A stretch of 64,000 nt of DNA from Zwartia panacis (GTDB lineage Bacteria > Pseudomonadota > Gammaproteobacteria > Burkholderiales > Burkholderiaceae_B). The DNA lies in NCBI RefSeq assembly GCF_030410395.1, contig NZ_JAUHHF010000001.1, positions 62,001-126,000 of the forward strand, written 5' to 3'. The translations under genes and the position numbers were made by a program. The notes beneath the pieces were generated by a model. It saw only the letters and a program-made list of their open reading frames with translations. It did not search any database and was not told where the DNA came from. Positions 52,496-61,412 of this stretch are shown piece by piece; positions within the stretch are counted from its first letter, which is position 1; the number at the start of each line of letters is the position of its first letter.

Positions 52496-54583
52496 TCAAT
52501 CTCCTAACCGCACCAGTCCATCGACTGCCAGTACTTTGTTGGACTGAACGAACAAGGGGTTGATTTCAGCTTCGAGCACATTGACACCCGTGACTGCAGC
52601 GAGTTTGGAAAAGGCGACGACCGCTTGTGCCAAGGCCTCGCAGTCACCCTTAGGCAGGCCACGGAAGCCTTTGATGAGCTTGGTGACGCGGACCTCGTCG
52701 ATCATGGCGTGTGCCTGCTCGAGCGTGACAGGTGCCCGACGGATTGCAAAATCGGGTGACAACTCTGCCGTAATGCCCCCCGCACCCAGGATAATCGTCG
52801 GGCCGACTAAGGGATCATTGCGATAGCCGAGGATCAACTCGATCAGACGCGACTCCATGGCCTGAACCAGAAAACCGTCGATTCTTGCTTGTGGTGCGTA
52901 GGCTTTCGCGTTGCGACCGATCTCCTGCACAGCGGCTTCAAAATCCGCAGTGTTGTGGATGCCGACTTTGACGCCACCGGCCTCGGTTTTGTGCGGAATA
53001 TCGCGCGAAGATACTTTGACCACAACGGGGTAGGGAACTGAGTGCGCAGGTTTTTCGCTGCTGACAAGCTGCGCTTGCGCGGTATTGACACCCAGTGTTT
53101 TAAAGACTTGCGCGGCTTCGAATTCGGTGAGTAAGCCCTGCTGAGGACAGGAAGCGGGCCAGGAAATTGCCGGCAAGGTTGGCGGGGCGCTGATGCGTGG
53201 CTGGAAAAATACTGACAAGGCGTCCGCGCAGGACTCGGGTGTGCGAAACGCGGGAATGCCTGCTTGTTGTAACAGGCCGAGCGAGGCCATTGCTTCAGGT
53301 GCCAAAAACACTGCGAGCGGTTTGGTGTCGGGCTTGTCTGATTCGACCAGAGGTTTGACGGCCAACTCCGGATGAAACTGCGCAGAAGAACCCACAACGC
53401 TCAACACGGCATCACACCAATCGGTGCGTAATAGTTGCTCGAGCAGGTCTTTGTATTGCGCGCTTGTCGCGGCAAGCGTCAGATCGATGATGGTCGTCTC
53501 GCGAATTTTCATGCCGCGTTGCGCCATCTGGGCGACGAAAGCGGGTGGGGGGGCGACCGCCACCATGCCCATGAGCCCGAGGTTGTCGACGACTGTCGCC
53601 GCACCCCCGCCAGTCGTGGTGATCACAGCCACGCGAGCGGGGTGGGGGTGGGGTGCTGTTTTGCCCAGATAGCGTTGAGCCAGTGGCGCGATTTCAAACA
53701 GGGTCTCAAGATTGCGCACGCGCAACACGCCGTGGGCACGCAAAAAGGCGTCTACGGCCACATCGTTTCCTGCCAGAGCGCCTGTGTGTGATTGGGCCAG
53801 GGCATCGCCCTGTTCGGAGCGTCCGATCTTGTAAGCAATCACTGGTTTATTGTGCGCGCGGGCACGTTCAAGCGCACGTGCCAAGGTGGGTGAATCGCGA
53901 ATGGTTTCGAGAAACAGCAGAATGACTTTGGTTTGCGCATCATCGACCAGAGCGTCGATGACTTCACCCACGGTCACGTCGCTTTCATTCCCCACCGAGA
54001 CCGATTTCGCAAAACCAAAACCACGCGCATTGGCGCGTGCCATGAGAGAACCCATCATTGAGCCGCTTTGCGAGACCAGGCTCAGGCCGCCTGTGACCAG
54101 CTTTTCTGTCTCAAAGGCTGCGTTGACGGACAAAATCATCCCGCTGTGCAGATCCGCCAGGCCAATGCTGTTGGGCCCAATAATGCGGACACCTAGCTGT
54201 TTTGCGCGCGCAATCAAGGCGTCTTGGGCGGCCATCCCCTCGGGACCCGTCTCTCCAAAACCGTCCGAGTAAATCGTGATGACTTTCGCGCCCGCTTTGG
54301 CGCACGAATCGATCAATGGCAACACGAGGTCGCTTGCCACCATCACAAATGCATGGTCGATAGGGCCAGGCAGGTCAGCCAGATCGGCATACGCGGGCTC
54401 ACCCATGATTTCAGACTGTGTGCGGTTGATCGGGTAAATCTTGCCCTGAAAACCATGCTTGCGCATAAAGCGCATCGGACGCGCTGTGTTTTTCTGTAAG
54501 TTTCCTGAAGCGCCTACTAGGGCGATCGCGCGAGGGGAGAATAGTGCCTGGGCAAAGTCAACGGCAGAGACGGGATTATTCAT
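52496..54583 (-). CDS. Acyl-CoA synthetase, ADP-forming type
   Basis: A 695-residue fused NDP-forming acyl-CoA ligase (acetate-CoA-ligase ADP-forming family). The N-terminal CoA-binding domain shows ALVGASGNLQKNTARPMRFM and YADLADLPGPIDHAFVMVA; the middle flavodoxin-like part has GPNSIGLAD and SQSGSMMGSLMARA with the succinyl-CoA-ligase-like HTGALAG (phosphohistidine region); the C-terminal ATP-grasp domain begins VVVKVSSRDIPHKTEAGGVKVG and has AEINPLFV. Homologous enzymes convert aryl- or acyl-CoA to acid with ATP gain or the reverse. It is in a single-gene transcript. Confidence 0.92.
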   Translation of the reverse strand: MNNPVSAVDFAQALFSPRAIALVGASGNLQKNTARPMRFMRKHGFQGKIYPINRTQSEIMGEPAYADLADLPGPIDHAFVMVASDLVLPLIDSCAKAGAKVITIYSDGFGETGPEGMAAQDALIARAKQLGVRIIGPNSIGLADLHSGMILSVNAAFETEKLVTGGLSLVSQSGSMMGSLMARANARGFGFAKSVSVGNESDVTVGEVIDALVDDAQTKVILLFLETIRDSPTLARALERARAHNKPVIAYKIGRSEQGDALAQSHTGALAGNDVAVDAFLRAHGVLRVRNLETLFEIAPLAQRYLGKTAPHPHPARVAVITTTGGGAATVVDNLGLMGMVAVAPPPAFVAQMAQRGMKIRETTIIDLTLAATSAQYKDLLEQLLRTDWCDAVLSVVGSSAQFHPELAVKPLVESDKPDTKPLAVFLAPEAMASLGLLQQAGIPAFRTPESCADALSVFFQPRISAPPTLPAISWPASCPQQGLLTEFEAAQVFKTLGVNTAQAQLVSSEKPAHSVPYPVVVKVSSRDIPHKTEAGGVKVGIHNTADFEAAVQEIGRNAKAYAPQARIDGFLVQAMESRLIELILGYRNDPLVGPTIILGAGGITAELSPDFAIRRAPVTLEQAHAMIDEVRVTKLIKGFRGLPKGDCEALAQAVVAFSKLAAVTGVNVLEAEINPLFVQSNKVLAVDGLVRLGD

Positions 54584-54733
54584 TGGGTTCAGCGATATTC
54601 AAGCAAGTTTTTAAGAAGGAAAGAACAGATTTCGCTACGATAACTCAAAGAATCGCGCTGTTTTTTTTGCCGACTATCCTACAATCGGCGATAGAGATGA
54701 AAAAAACAGGTCACAAACGGAGGGGTTGGACCC

Positions 54734-56488
54734 ATGAGTCAGGAAAGTAGCGGAAAACGCGTTAAAACACCCGAGTCTTTGCGCAGTGCGCGATGGTTCG
54801 CACCCGATGATTTGCGATCCTTCGGTCACCGGTCTCGCGCGATGCAAATGGGTTACGGACCCGAAGACTGGGTCGGTAAACCTGTCATCGGCATTGTGAA
54901 TACCTGGTCTGACATCAATCCCTGCCACAGCCACTTTAAACACCGGGTCGAAGACGTCAAGCGTGGCGTGCTGCAGGCGGGTGGATTTCCCATCGAGTTG
55001 CCTGCCCTGTCCCTTGCAGAACAATACGTCAAACCCACCACCATGCTTTATCGCAACTTGCTGGCGATGGACGTGGAAGAGTTGCTGCGCTGTCATCCGA
55101 TTGACGGAGTGGTGCTGATGGGGGGCTGCGATAAGACGACGCCCGCTTTGCTGATGGGCGCCACCAGTGCGGGCTTGCCCTCCATTTATGTGCCTGCCGG
55201 TCCGATGTTGCGCGGCAACTGGCACGGCAAGGTACTGGGGTCCGGCTCGGATGCCTGGAAATATTGGGATGATCGACGGGCGGGTTTGATTAATCAGAAA
55301 GACTGGATCGAAATCGAGGGTGGTATCGCGCGCAGCCACGGCACCTGTATGACCATGGGTACGGCTAGCACCATGACTGCGATTGCTGAGGCCTTGGGCA
55401 TGACCCTGCCTGGCGCTTCATCGATCCCCGCGCCGGACTCCAATCACTTGCGCATGAGCGCCGAGTCCGGACGCCGAATCGTCGATATGGTCTGGGAAGA
55501 CCTCACCCCCAACAAAATTCAGACGCATGCCGCGTTTGAAAACGCGATTGCTGTCGCGATGGCCATGGGGTGTTCGACGAATGCCATCATCCACGTGATT
55601 GCCCAGGCCAAGCGCGCGGGCTGTGACATCGGGCTCGAGGATTTTGATCGCTTTAGCCGCTTTGTGCCGGTGATCGCCAATGTCCGTCCGAGTGGCGATC
55701 AGTATTTGATGGAAGATTTTTTCTATGCGGGCGGACTCCCTGGTCTGATGACTCGCATTAAGCAGCATCTGCATCTGGATACCTTGACGGTGACCGGTAA
55801 AACGCTTGGTGAAAACATCGAGGGGGCCGCTGTATACAACGACGATGTGATTCGTCCGATCGACAATCCGATCTACGCTGAAGGCGCTCTGGCCGTGCTC
55901 AAGGGGAACCTGGCTCCCGACGGTTGTGTGATCAAGCCCAGTGCTTGCCCGCCGCATCTGCATCGTCATACGGGTCCCGCGCTTGTCTTTGACGACTATC
56001 CTTCGATGAAAGCCGTGATTGATCGCGATGATCTCGATGTGACCGCGGATCATGTGCTGATTTTGCGTAACGCTGGGCCGCAGGGTGGTCCAGGCATGCC
56101 AGAGTGGGGGATGTTGCCCATGCCTAAAAAGCTCCTCAAACAAGGGGTGCGAGATATGTTGCGCATGTCCGATTCGCGCATGAGCGGCACGAGCTATGGC
56201 GCGTGTGTGCTCCATATTTCTCCGGAGTCTTTTGTCGGTGGTCCTCTGGCGCTGGTCAAAACAGGCGACATGATCTCGGTGGATGTTCCAGCACGCACGA
56301 TCAATCTCGACATCTCTGAAGAGGAGTTCGCGCGGCGCAAAGCAGCCTGGAAGGCACCGGAGCCCAAGTACGAGCGCGGTTATGGCTGGATGTTCTCCAA
56401 ACATATCCAGCAGGCCAATGAGGGCTGTGACTTTGACTTTTTGCGAACGGACTTTGGTAAAGCTGTTCCTGAACCAGACATCTATTAA
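54734..56488 (+). CDS. IlvD/Edd family dehydratase
   Basis: A 584-residue [2Fe-2S]-type dehydratase. The cluster cysteines lie in NPCHSH (about 57), LMGGCDKTTPAL (about 133) and RSHGTCMTMGTAST (about 205). Length and sequence near SESGRR, FEDDPA-like and the NWHGKVLGSGSDAWKYW insert resemble sugar-acid (L-arabinonate or D-gluconate type) dehydratases more than the dihydroxyacid dehydratase of valine synthesis. An RraA-like gene follows 11 bases later. GGAGGGG before the ATG marks the start. Substrate is uncertain. Confidence 0.88.
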   Translation: MSQESSGKRVKTPESLRSARWFAPDDLRSFGHRSRAMQMGYGPEDWVGKPVIGIVNTWSDINPCHSHFKHRVEDVKRGVLQAGGFPIELPALSLAEQYVKPTTMLYRNLLAMDVEELLRCHPIDGVVLMGGCDKTTPALLMGATSAGLPSIYVPAGPMLRGNWHGKVLGSGSDAWKYWDDRRAGLINQKDWIEIEGGIARSHGTCMTMGTASTMTAIAEALGMTLPGASSIPAPDSNHLRMSAESGRRIVDMVWEDLTPNKIQTHAAFENAIAVAMAMGCSTNAIIHVIAQAKRAGCDIGLEDFDRFSRFVPVIANVRPSGDQYLMEDFFYAGGLPGLMTRIKQHLHLDTLTVTGKTLGENIEGAAVYNDDVIRPIDNPIYAEGALAVLKGNLAPDGCVIKPSACPPHLHRHTGPALVFDDYPSMKAVIDRDDLDVTADHVLILRNAGPQGGPGMPEWGMLPMPKKLLKQGVRDMLRMSDSRMSGTSYGACVLHISPESFVGGPLALVKTGDMISVDVPARTINLDISEEEFARRKAAWKAPEPKYERGYGWMFSKHIQQANEGCDFDFLRTDFGKAVPEPDIY

Positions 56489-56499
56489 GAGACGGAATC

Positions 56500-57219
56500 A
56501 TGAGCAAACTTTCTGCTGCGACACGCGACAAGCTCATGGCGGTGAGTACCGCCACGTTGGCGACTTGCCTGTACAAGCGTGGCTTGCGTTCGCAATTTAT
56601 CCAAAACGTTCAAAAACTCTCTCTGGCCAAGAAAAACATGGTGGGAGAAGCCTATACCTTGCGGTATATCCCTGCGCGCGAGGATTTGAACGGAATTGAG
56701 GTCTTTAAGGATCGTGCGCATCCCCAGCGTAAAGCCGTGGATGAGTGCCCAGCGGGGGCAGTGATGGTCATCGACAGTCGCAAGGATGCCCGCGCGGCTT
56801 CGGCCGGAGGCATTTTGGTGGGACGACTGATGGCCCGGGGCGCCGCAGGTGTGGTCACGGACGGTGGTTTTCGGGATTCGGCAGAAATCGCCGAGCTCGG
56901 CATTCCTGCCTATCATCAGCGTCCTTCGGCACCGACTAACCTCACGCATCATCAGGCGATTGATATCAATGTACCGATTGCCTGCGGCGATGCGCCCGTG
57001 TTTCCGGGAGATGTGATCGTCGGAGATGCGGATGGCGTTCTGGTGTTACCCGCGCATTTGGCTGACGAGCTGGCCAATGAGGCGACCGAAATGACTGTTT
57101 TCGAGGATTTTGTAACGCAAGAGGTCAAGACGGGTCGGTCGATTCTCGGCCTCTACCCCAACACGGACCCAAAGACGACAGCCGACTTTCAGGCTTGGAG
57201 AGAGAAAGTGGGCAGATAA
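56500..57219 (+). CDS. RraA-like protein (possible keto-acid aldolase or decarboxylase)
   Basis: A 239-residue RraA-fold protein, longer than E. coli RraA (161). The fold core is at RYIPAREDLNGIEV, ECPAGAVMVIDSR, SAGGILVGRLMARGAAGVVTDGGFRDSAEI and GDVIVGDADGVLVLPAHLADEL. The RD pair (about 125-126) is that of the HMG aldolase/oxaloacetate decarboxylase branch, which coordinates Mg; the usual partner acidic residue 20 positions earlier is not in its typical place, so activity is not certain. Following a sugar-acid-type dehydratase, it would fit a keto-acid cleaving step. A terminator follows. Confidence 0.8.
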   Translation: MSKLSAATRDKLMAVSTATLATCLYKRGLRSQFIQNVQKLSLAKKNMVGEAYTLRYIPAREDLNGIEVFKDRAHPQRKAVDECPAGAVMVIDSRKDARAASAGGILVGRLMARGAAGVVTDGGFRDSAEIAELGIPAYHQRPSAPTNLTHHQAIDINVPIACGDAPVFPGDVIVGDADGVLVLPAHLADELANEATEMTVFEDFVTQEVKTGRSILGLYPNTDPKTTADFQAWREKVGR

Positions 57220-57242
57220 GGACCCTAAAAGCTCTGGACACA

Positions 57243-57269
57243 AAAAAGCCCTGTATGGCAGGGCTTTTT
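57243..57269. terminator. Bidirectional terminator after the RraA-like gene
   Basis: AAAAAGCCCTG (57243-57253) pairs perfectly over 11 bases with CAGGGCTTTTT (57259-57269), loop TATGG. It separates the plus-strand IlvD/RraA pair from the minus-strand tRNA-His and can stop both. Confidence 0.93.
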
Positions 57270-57283
57270 CAGGAAATCTGTAC

Positions 57284-57360
57284 TGGGGTGAGCGACGGGG
57301 CTCGAACCCGCGACAACCAGAATCACAATCTGGGACTCTACCAACTGAGCTACGCCCACC
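57284..57360 (-). tRNA. tRNA-His (anticodon GUG)
   Basis: On the minus strand the acceptor stem GTGGGCG pairs with CGCTCAC, preceded by the extra G at position -1 that is unique to tRNA-His. The anticodon loop has GTG, the T arm GTTCGAGCC, and an encoded CCA ends the gene. TAGAAT on the minus strand (57372-57377) lies 12 bases before the 5' end, a probable -10 element. Confidence 0.97.
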
Positions 57361-57439
57361 ACAGAAGCAAAATTCTATCATGTTTGTGCGTTTGTCGTGA
57401 TTCACAATAGCAACATATTCAATTCCTAGGTAGCACTTC

Positions 57440-58897
57440 ATGGCTCGGCTTCAAGAAATCCTGATCGAATATTGGCCTCACCTTTTGTTGGTCATTTCGA
57501 TCGTCGCAACTACCGTGGCCTCCGTCCATGCGGCCATGACCAAGCAAGATGTCAGGGCGGCAATCGCTTGGGTGGGGGTGATCCTCTTTTCCCCTATCCT
57601 GGGGGCCTTTTTATATCTTGTCGCAGGCATCAACCGCATCCGTAAGGATCGCGTTTTTGCCAGGCGTGCCCATACGCTTTACGACAAGGATCTGATCGAT
57701 AAGGTTCTGGTGCATGATGTTGTGGATGTCTCTGGCCCTCAATTTGCCTCGCTCAAAACACTTGGAGACCGGGTCAGTGATTTCAAGGTGCTGGGTCTCA
57801 ACCAGATCAAGATGCTGCATGGTGGTGACGAAACTTACCCAGCGATGTTAGAGGGAATTCGCCAGGCAAAGCACTCGATTGCACTCCAGAGCTATATTTT
57901 TGATCACGATACGATTGGTAAAGAACTCGCCCAAGCCTTGATCGACGCCCATCACCGCGGCGTGCACGTTCGAGTGTTGATCGATGCGGTGGGCGCCAAA
58001 TATTCGCATCCGCCCATCACTTCCATGTTGCGCGATGCGGGTGTCAAAACAGCTTTGTTTATGCAGCCCGTGATTGGTATTCGTCTGGTCTATGCCAATC
58101 TGCGCAGCCATCGAAAGCTGCTGGTCATTGACGGGTTGCACGGTTTCACAGGCGGGATGAATATCCGCGAGGGTTTTGTCACGGCGATCGCGAAAGATGC
58201 GGTGACGCATGACACGCACTTTCAGGTGAATGGTCCCATTGTGTATCAGCTCATGACGAATTTTGCGCATGACTGGGAATTTACGACTTCGGAAAAACTC
58301 ACGGGTGAGGAGTGGTTTGCGCCTGCAGCCACCGAGCTTAGAGATTCAGGTGTGGCGTTGCGGTGCGTCCCGTCGGGTCCTGATGCAACGCTCGGTAGTA
58401 CACACAGTATGTTGATGGGTGCTCTGGCCGTGGCACAAAAGCATGTCAGGATTCAGTCGCCCTATTTGTTGCCTGACATGGCGTTGATTGCCGCATTGTC
58501 CACGACCGCGCGTCGCGGCGTCATTGTGGACGTGGTCGTCCCGGGCGCCAACAACCTCAAGCTTGTCAATGCTGCGATGATGGCTCAGATTGACCAGCTT
58601 ATTGCGACAGGCTGCCGGGTCTGGAGAGCCTCGGGGACGTTTGATCACTCCAAGCTTTTTACCGTTGATGGCGGCTGGTCTTATATCGGCTCTTCCAATA
58701 TCGACCCACGAAGTCTGCGTCTGAATTTTGAACTCGACCTCGAGGTGTACGACCGCAGTATCGCCAAGGAGATTGAGACCAAGATCGATCGCATCATCGC
58801 AAACGCCGAGCTCATCACGCTGCGCATGGTGCGCAAGGATCCGTTCCTGATCCGATTGCGCAACAAGGTGATCTGGCTGGCTTCGCCTTATTTATAG
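57440..58897 (+). CDS. cls: Cardiolipin synthase
   Basis: Joins phosphatidylglycerol molecules to make cardiolipin in the inner membrane. The 485-residue protein has two N-terminal membrane helices (about 14-30 and 44-62), typical of ClsA, and two HKD-motif phospholipase-D domains: HRKLLVIDGLHGFTGGMN near 223 and DHSKLFTVDGGWSYIGSSN near 403. Length agrees with ClsA (486 in E. coli). It converges with a binding-protein gene two bases away. Confidence 0.95.
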   Translation: MARLQEILIEYWPHLLLVISIVATTVASVHAAMTKQDVRAAIAWVGVILFSPILGAFLYLVAGINRIRKDRVFARRAHTLYDKDLIDKVLVHDVVDVSGPQFASLKTLGDRVSDFKVLGLNQIKMLHGGDETYPAMLEGIRQAKHSIALQSYIFDHDTIGKELAQALIDAHHRGVHVRVLIDAVGAKYSHPPITSMLRDAGVKTALFMQPVIGIRLVYANLRSHRKLLVIDGLHGFTGGMNIREGFVTAIAKDAVTHDTHFQVNGPIVYQLMTNFAHDWEFTTSEKLTGEEWFAPAATELRDSGVALRCVPSGPDATLGSTHSMLMGALAVAQKHVRIQSPYLLPDMALIAALSTTARRGVIVDVVVPGANNLKLVNAAMMAQIDQLIATGCRVWRASGTFDHSKLFTVDGGWSYIGSSNIDPRSLRLNFELDLEVYDRSIAKEIETKIDRIIANAELITLRMVRKDPFLIRLRNKVIWLASPYL

Positions 58898-58899
58898 AT

Positions 58900-59664
58900 T
58901 TATAGATGATCGAGCGGATCCTGCTCAGGGTCCGCCGCATGGCCCACGCCCGCGCCTTGGATGCCATGTTTGTTCATTGACGCTTTGACCATGCCGCTCG
59001 CCTTCATTTCCTCGACAAATTGACGCAAAAATGTTGCGGCCGCCGGGCCCTTCGATTTTGGTACTCCCATGGCTTGATTAATCACCATGAAACGCTCTGG
59101 CAGGATTCTCACGCCGGACATTCCCTGCGTGTCCGCTTCAAGTTGTTGTTTGACGCCTGCAGCCACTTCGATGTTTTGCGCGAGGAAATCTTGCACAACG
59201 GTCTGTGAGGACGATGCGCGCACGATCGGAGATTGTTTGAGATGTCTGGTGAGAAACAAGTCGTAGGCACTTCCCTTGCCAACTACAACACGATTGCCGG
59301 GTGCATCGACTTGATCATTTCGCGTAATGGGCGAGTCCGTGCGCACAAGGTAATACCCTTCGATCAGCACATAGGCTGCGGTAAAAGAAATTTCTTTGCC
59401 ACGCTCTGGATCCACGGCAAAAAAACCGATGTCGGCACGTCCCGATTCGACTGTTGCGACGGATTTTCCAGCGGTCTCATTGACGATCAGCTCAACCGGA
59501 ACTCCCAGTTTTTGACCAAGCGCCTGAGCCAGATCAATTGAAATGCCAAATGGTTTGCCCTGTGCATCCAGATTGGCAAGAACAGGATTGCCGATATTGA
59601 GCGATGCGCGCAGCACACCATTAGGGGCAAAGGCTTGGATGATATCGCGGGAGATGGAATTCAT
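58900..59664 (-). CDS. Solute-binding (SBP_bac_3) protein without signal peptide
   Basis: A 254-residue protein with the amino-acid-binding fold: GVLRASLNIGNPVLANLDAQGKPFGISIDLAQALGQKLGVPVELI and SGRADIGFFAVDPERGKEISFTAAYVLIEGYYLV, plus VVVGKGSAYDLFLTRHL. AGGAG nine bases before ATG 59664 firmly fixes the start, and no hydrophobic signal follows. It is therefore either cytoplasmic or exported by an unusual route. Similar signal-less proteins are common in Burkholderiales and their role is unknown. It is divergent from the PpiC-like gene. Confidence 0.85.
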   Translation of the reverse strand: MNSISRDIIQAFAPNGVLRASLNIGNPVLANLDAQGKPFGISIDLAQALGQKLGVPVELIVNETAGKSVATVESGRADIGFFAVDPERGKEISFTAAYVLIEGYYLVRTDSPITRNDQVDAPGNRVVVGKGSAYDLFLTRHLKQSPIVRASSSQTVVQDFLAQNIEVAAGVKQQLEADTQGMSGVRILPERFMVINQAMGVPKSKGPAAATFLRQFVEEMKASGMVKASMNKHGIQGAGVGHAADPEQDPLDHL

Positions 59665-59823
59665 GGGATGGGTGCTCCTGTCAGATCAGCAGTGTCAGTC
59701 TGCAATTTTTTGCCAACATAACAGAATCAGAGTCAATTGACAGGGCACAATCCAATACTGTTTCGTAGCGCCTATAATCAAATCATAGATTTCTAAAACT
59801 TATTTAGCTCAAAGATCATTCAA

Positions 59824-60627
59824 ATGATGAATATTCGTTTACTGAAGTCCTCTGCTATTTGCGCGGCTTTTCTGCTGATGAGCGGAATGGCCCACGCCCA
59901 GCCTAAACCGGCTGCCCCGTTGGCGACAGTCAATGGTGTGGCGATTCCGGAGTCGCTGCTTGAGCAAAATGTCCGTGCCAATGTTGCGCAGGGCCAGCGT
60001 GATACCCCCGAGCTGCGTCAGGTTCTCAAGGATGAACTGATTAATCGTGAGATTTTGTCGCAGGAAGCTGCCAAGCTTGGATTGGATAAAACCGCAGAAG
60101 CCAAGACGCAATTGGCACAATTGCGCCAGACCATGATGGTTGAGCTTTTGCTGAACGATTACGCGAAAAAAAATCCAATCACGGATGTCAAAATCAAAGC
60201 TGAATATGATCGGCGCGTGGAGCTGCTTAAAAATGAGCAAGAGTACAAAGTTGGGCTGATCGTCACGCAAACCGAAGACGAAGCCAAGTCGATTCTCGCC
60301 CGTCTGAACAAGGGCGAGTCTTTTGCCAAGCTTGCCGAGCAATCTTCGATCGATCCGAGCAAGGTTCGTGGTGGGGACGTGGGCTGGGTTCTGCCGGCTC
60401 AGATCTTGCCAGCGATTTCCAACGTGATGGTCAATTTGAACAAGGGGAGCCTGGCGGTTGCCCCGATTCGTACGCAGGCAGGTTGGAACATCATTAAAGT
60501 CGAAGACAAGCGCGCCTATCAGGCACCGAGTCTGAATGATGCGAAAAACGAAATTCGCCAGTCTTTGGCTCAGCAGCAACGCGCCGAGTTGGTCAAACGT
60601 TTGCGTGATAGCGCCAAGGTACAGTAA
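59824..60627 (+). CDS. Periplasmic parvulin-type peptidyl-prolyl isomerase
   Basis: A PpiC/SurA-type chaperone of 267 residues. It has a signal peptide (SSAICAAFLLMSGMAHA|Q), a SurA-like N-terminal helix region (VNGVAIPESLLEQNVRANVAQGQRDTPELRQVLKDELINREIL) and a rotamase domain (about 140-225) with ILARLNKGESFAKLAEQSSIDPSKVRGGDVGWVLPAQIL and VAPIRTQAGWNIIKVEDKR. Residues are in line with the family length for Alcaligenaceae. It likely assists outer-membrane protein folding together with BamC encoded further on. It converges with tRNA-Arg. Confidence 0.92.
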   Translation: MMNIRLLKSSAICAAFLLMSGMAHAQPKPAAPLATVNGVAIPESLLEQNVRANVAQGQRDTPELRQVLKDELINREILSQEAAKLGLDKTAEAKTQLAQLRQTMMVELLLNDYAKKNPITDVKIKAEYDRRVELLKNEQEYKVGLIVTQTEDEAKSILARLNKGESFAKLAEQSSIDPSKVRGGDVGWVLPAQILPAISNVMVNLNKGSLAVAPIRTQAGWNIIKVEDKRAYQAPSLNDAKNEIRQSLAQQQRAELVKRLRDSAKVQ

Positions 60628-60630
60628 TTT

Positions 60631-60707
60631 TGGCGCCCCCGGCGAGAATCGAACTCACAACCACCCGCTTAGAAGGCGGGTGCTCTATCCAATTGAGCTA
60701 CGGGGAC
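60631..60707 (-). tRNA. tRNA-Arg (anticodon UCU)
   Basis: On the minus strand GTCCCCG pairs with CGGGGGC (one U-G), followed by discriminator G and CCA. The D arm AGCTCAATTGGATAGAGC, the anticodon loop CTTCTAA (TCT) and T arm GTTCGATTC are normal. Length is 77 bases. A TAGAAT on the minus strand just upstream (about 60720) may be its -10. Confidence 0.96.
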
Positions 60708-60750
60708 GGCGCGGCGCTATTCTAACCTTTCTAATCTGGTCTGAGTTCTG

Positions 60751-61377
60751 ATGTCACAACTCTTTGCCGTTCATCCTGACAATCCGCAACCTCGTCTGCT
60801 CAGGCAGGCGGCCCAGCTTTTGCAAAACGGCGGGCTCGTCGCGCTCCCGACCGACTCAAGTTATGCGGTTGTCGCGCGCCTCGATGATCGCGCGGCCGCT
60901 GATGCTTTACGTAAGCTGCGCGGCCTCGATGAGCGTCACCATCTGACGGTGCTGTGCCGGGATATGACCTCGATCAGCCAGTTTGCCCGCGTCGACAATG
61001 CCCAGTTTCGGTTGTTAAAACAAGCCACTCCCGGGCCCTGGACGTTTATTCTGGAGGCGTCACGCGAGGTCCCGAGACGGGTTTCTCATCCTTCCCGTAA
61101 AACGATCGGTATCCGAGTCCCCGCACATCCCGTGACACTCGCTTTTTTGGAAACGGTTGACGCGCCATTGCTGTCTACAACCTTGATTCCCGAGGGTGAG
61201 GAGTTGCCGCTCAACGATCCCGAGGAGATCAGGGAACGTTATCAGCACGCTTTGGCTGCGGTGATTGATGCCGGGGCTTGTCCCTTCGAGCCCACCACGG
61301 TGATCGATTTATCGGGACCCGTACCCGAGCTCATACGTCGCGGTCGAGGTGATCCGGCTCTTCTGGGTATCCCTTAG
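60751..61377 (+). CDS. Sua5/YciO/YrdC-family threonylcarbamoyl-AMP-synthase-like protein
   Basis: The 208 residues show the YrdC fold: QAAQLLQNGGLVALPTDSSYAVVARLDD (about 20-47), the KRxK-type segment RKLRGLDERHHLTVLCRD, TPGPWTFILEA near 92 and the RKTIGIRVPAHPV segment. It matches the YciO branch more than TsaC (LRGLDERHHL rather than KRRP). YciO may act in tRNA threonylcarbamoylation or a related function. It lies between tRNA-Arg and the site-2 protease, 35 bases before the latter. Confidence 0.88.
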   Translation: MSQLFAVHPDNPQPRLLRQAAQLLQNGGLVALPTDSSYAVVARLDDRAAADALRKLRGLDERHHLTVLCRDMTSISQFARVDNAQFRLLKQATPGPWTFILEASREVPRRVSHPSRKTIGIRVPAHPVTLAFLETVDAPLLSTTLIPEGEELPLNDPEEIRERYQHALAAVIDAGACPFEPTTVIDLSGPVPELIRRGRGDPALLGIP

Positions 61378-61412
61378 CGTTGCATGCCCGATAAACCTCT
61401 ACAATCAGTTGC

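Noticed and set aside
55418-56404. A 328-codon minus-strand open frame opposite the dehydratase
   Set aside because: It lies wholly inside the IlvD-like gene and shows no domain; the dehydratase motifs and frame are clear.
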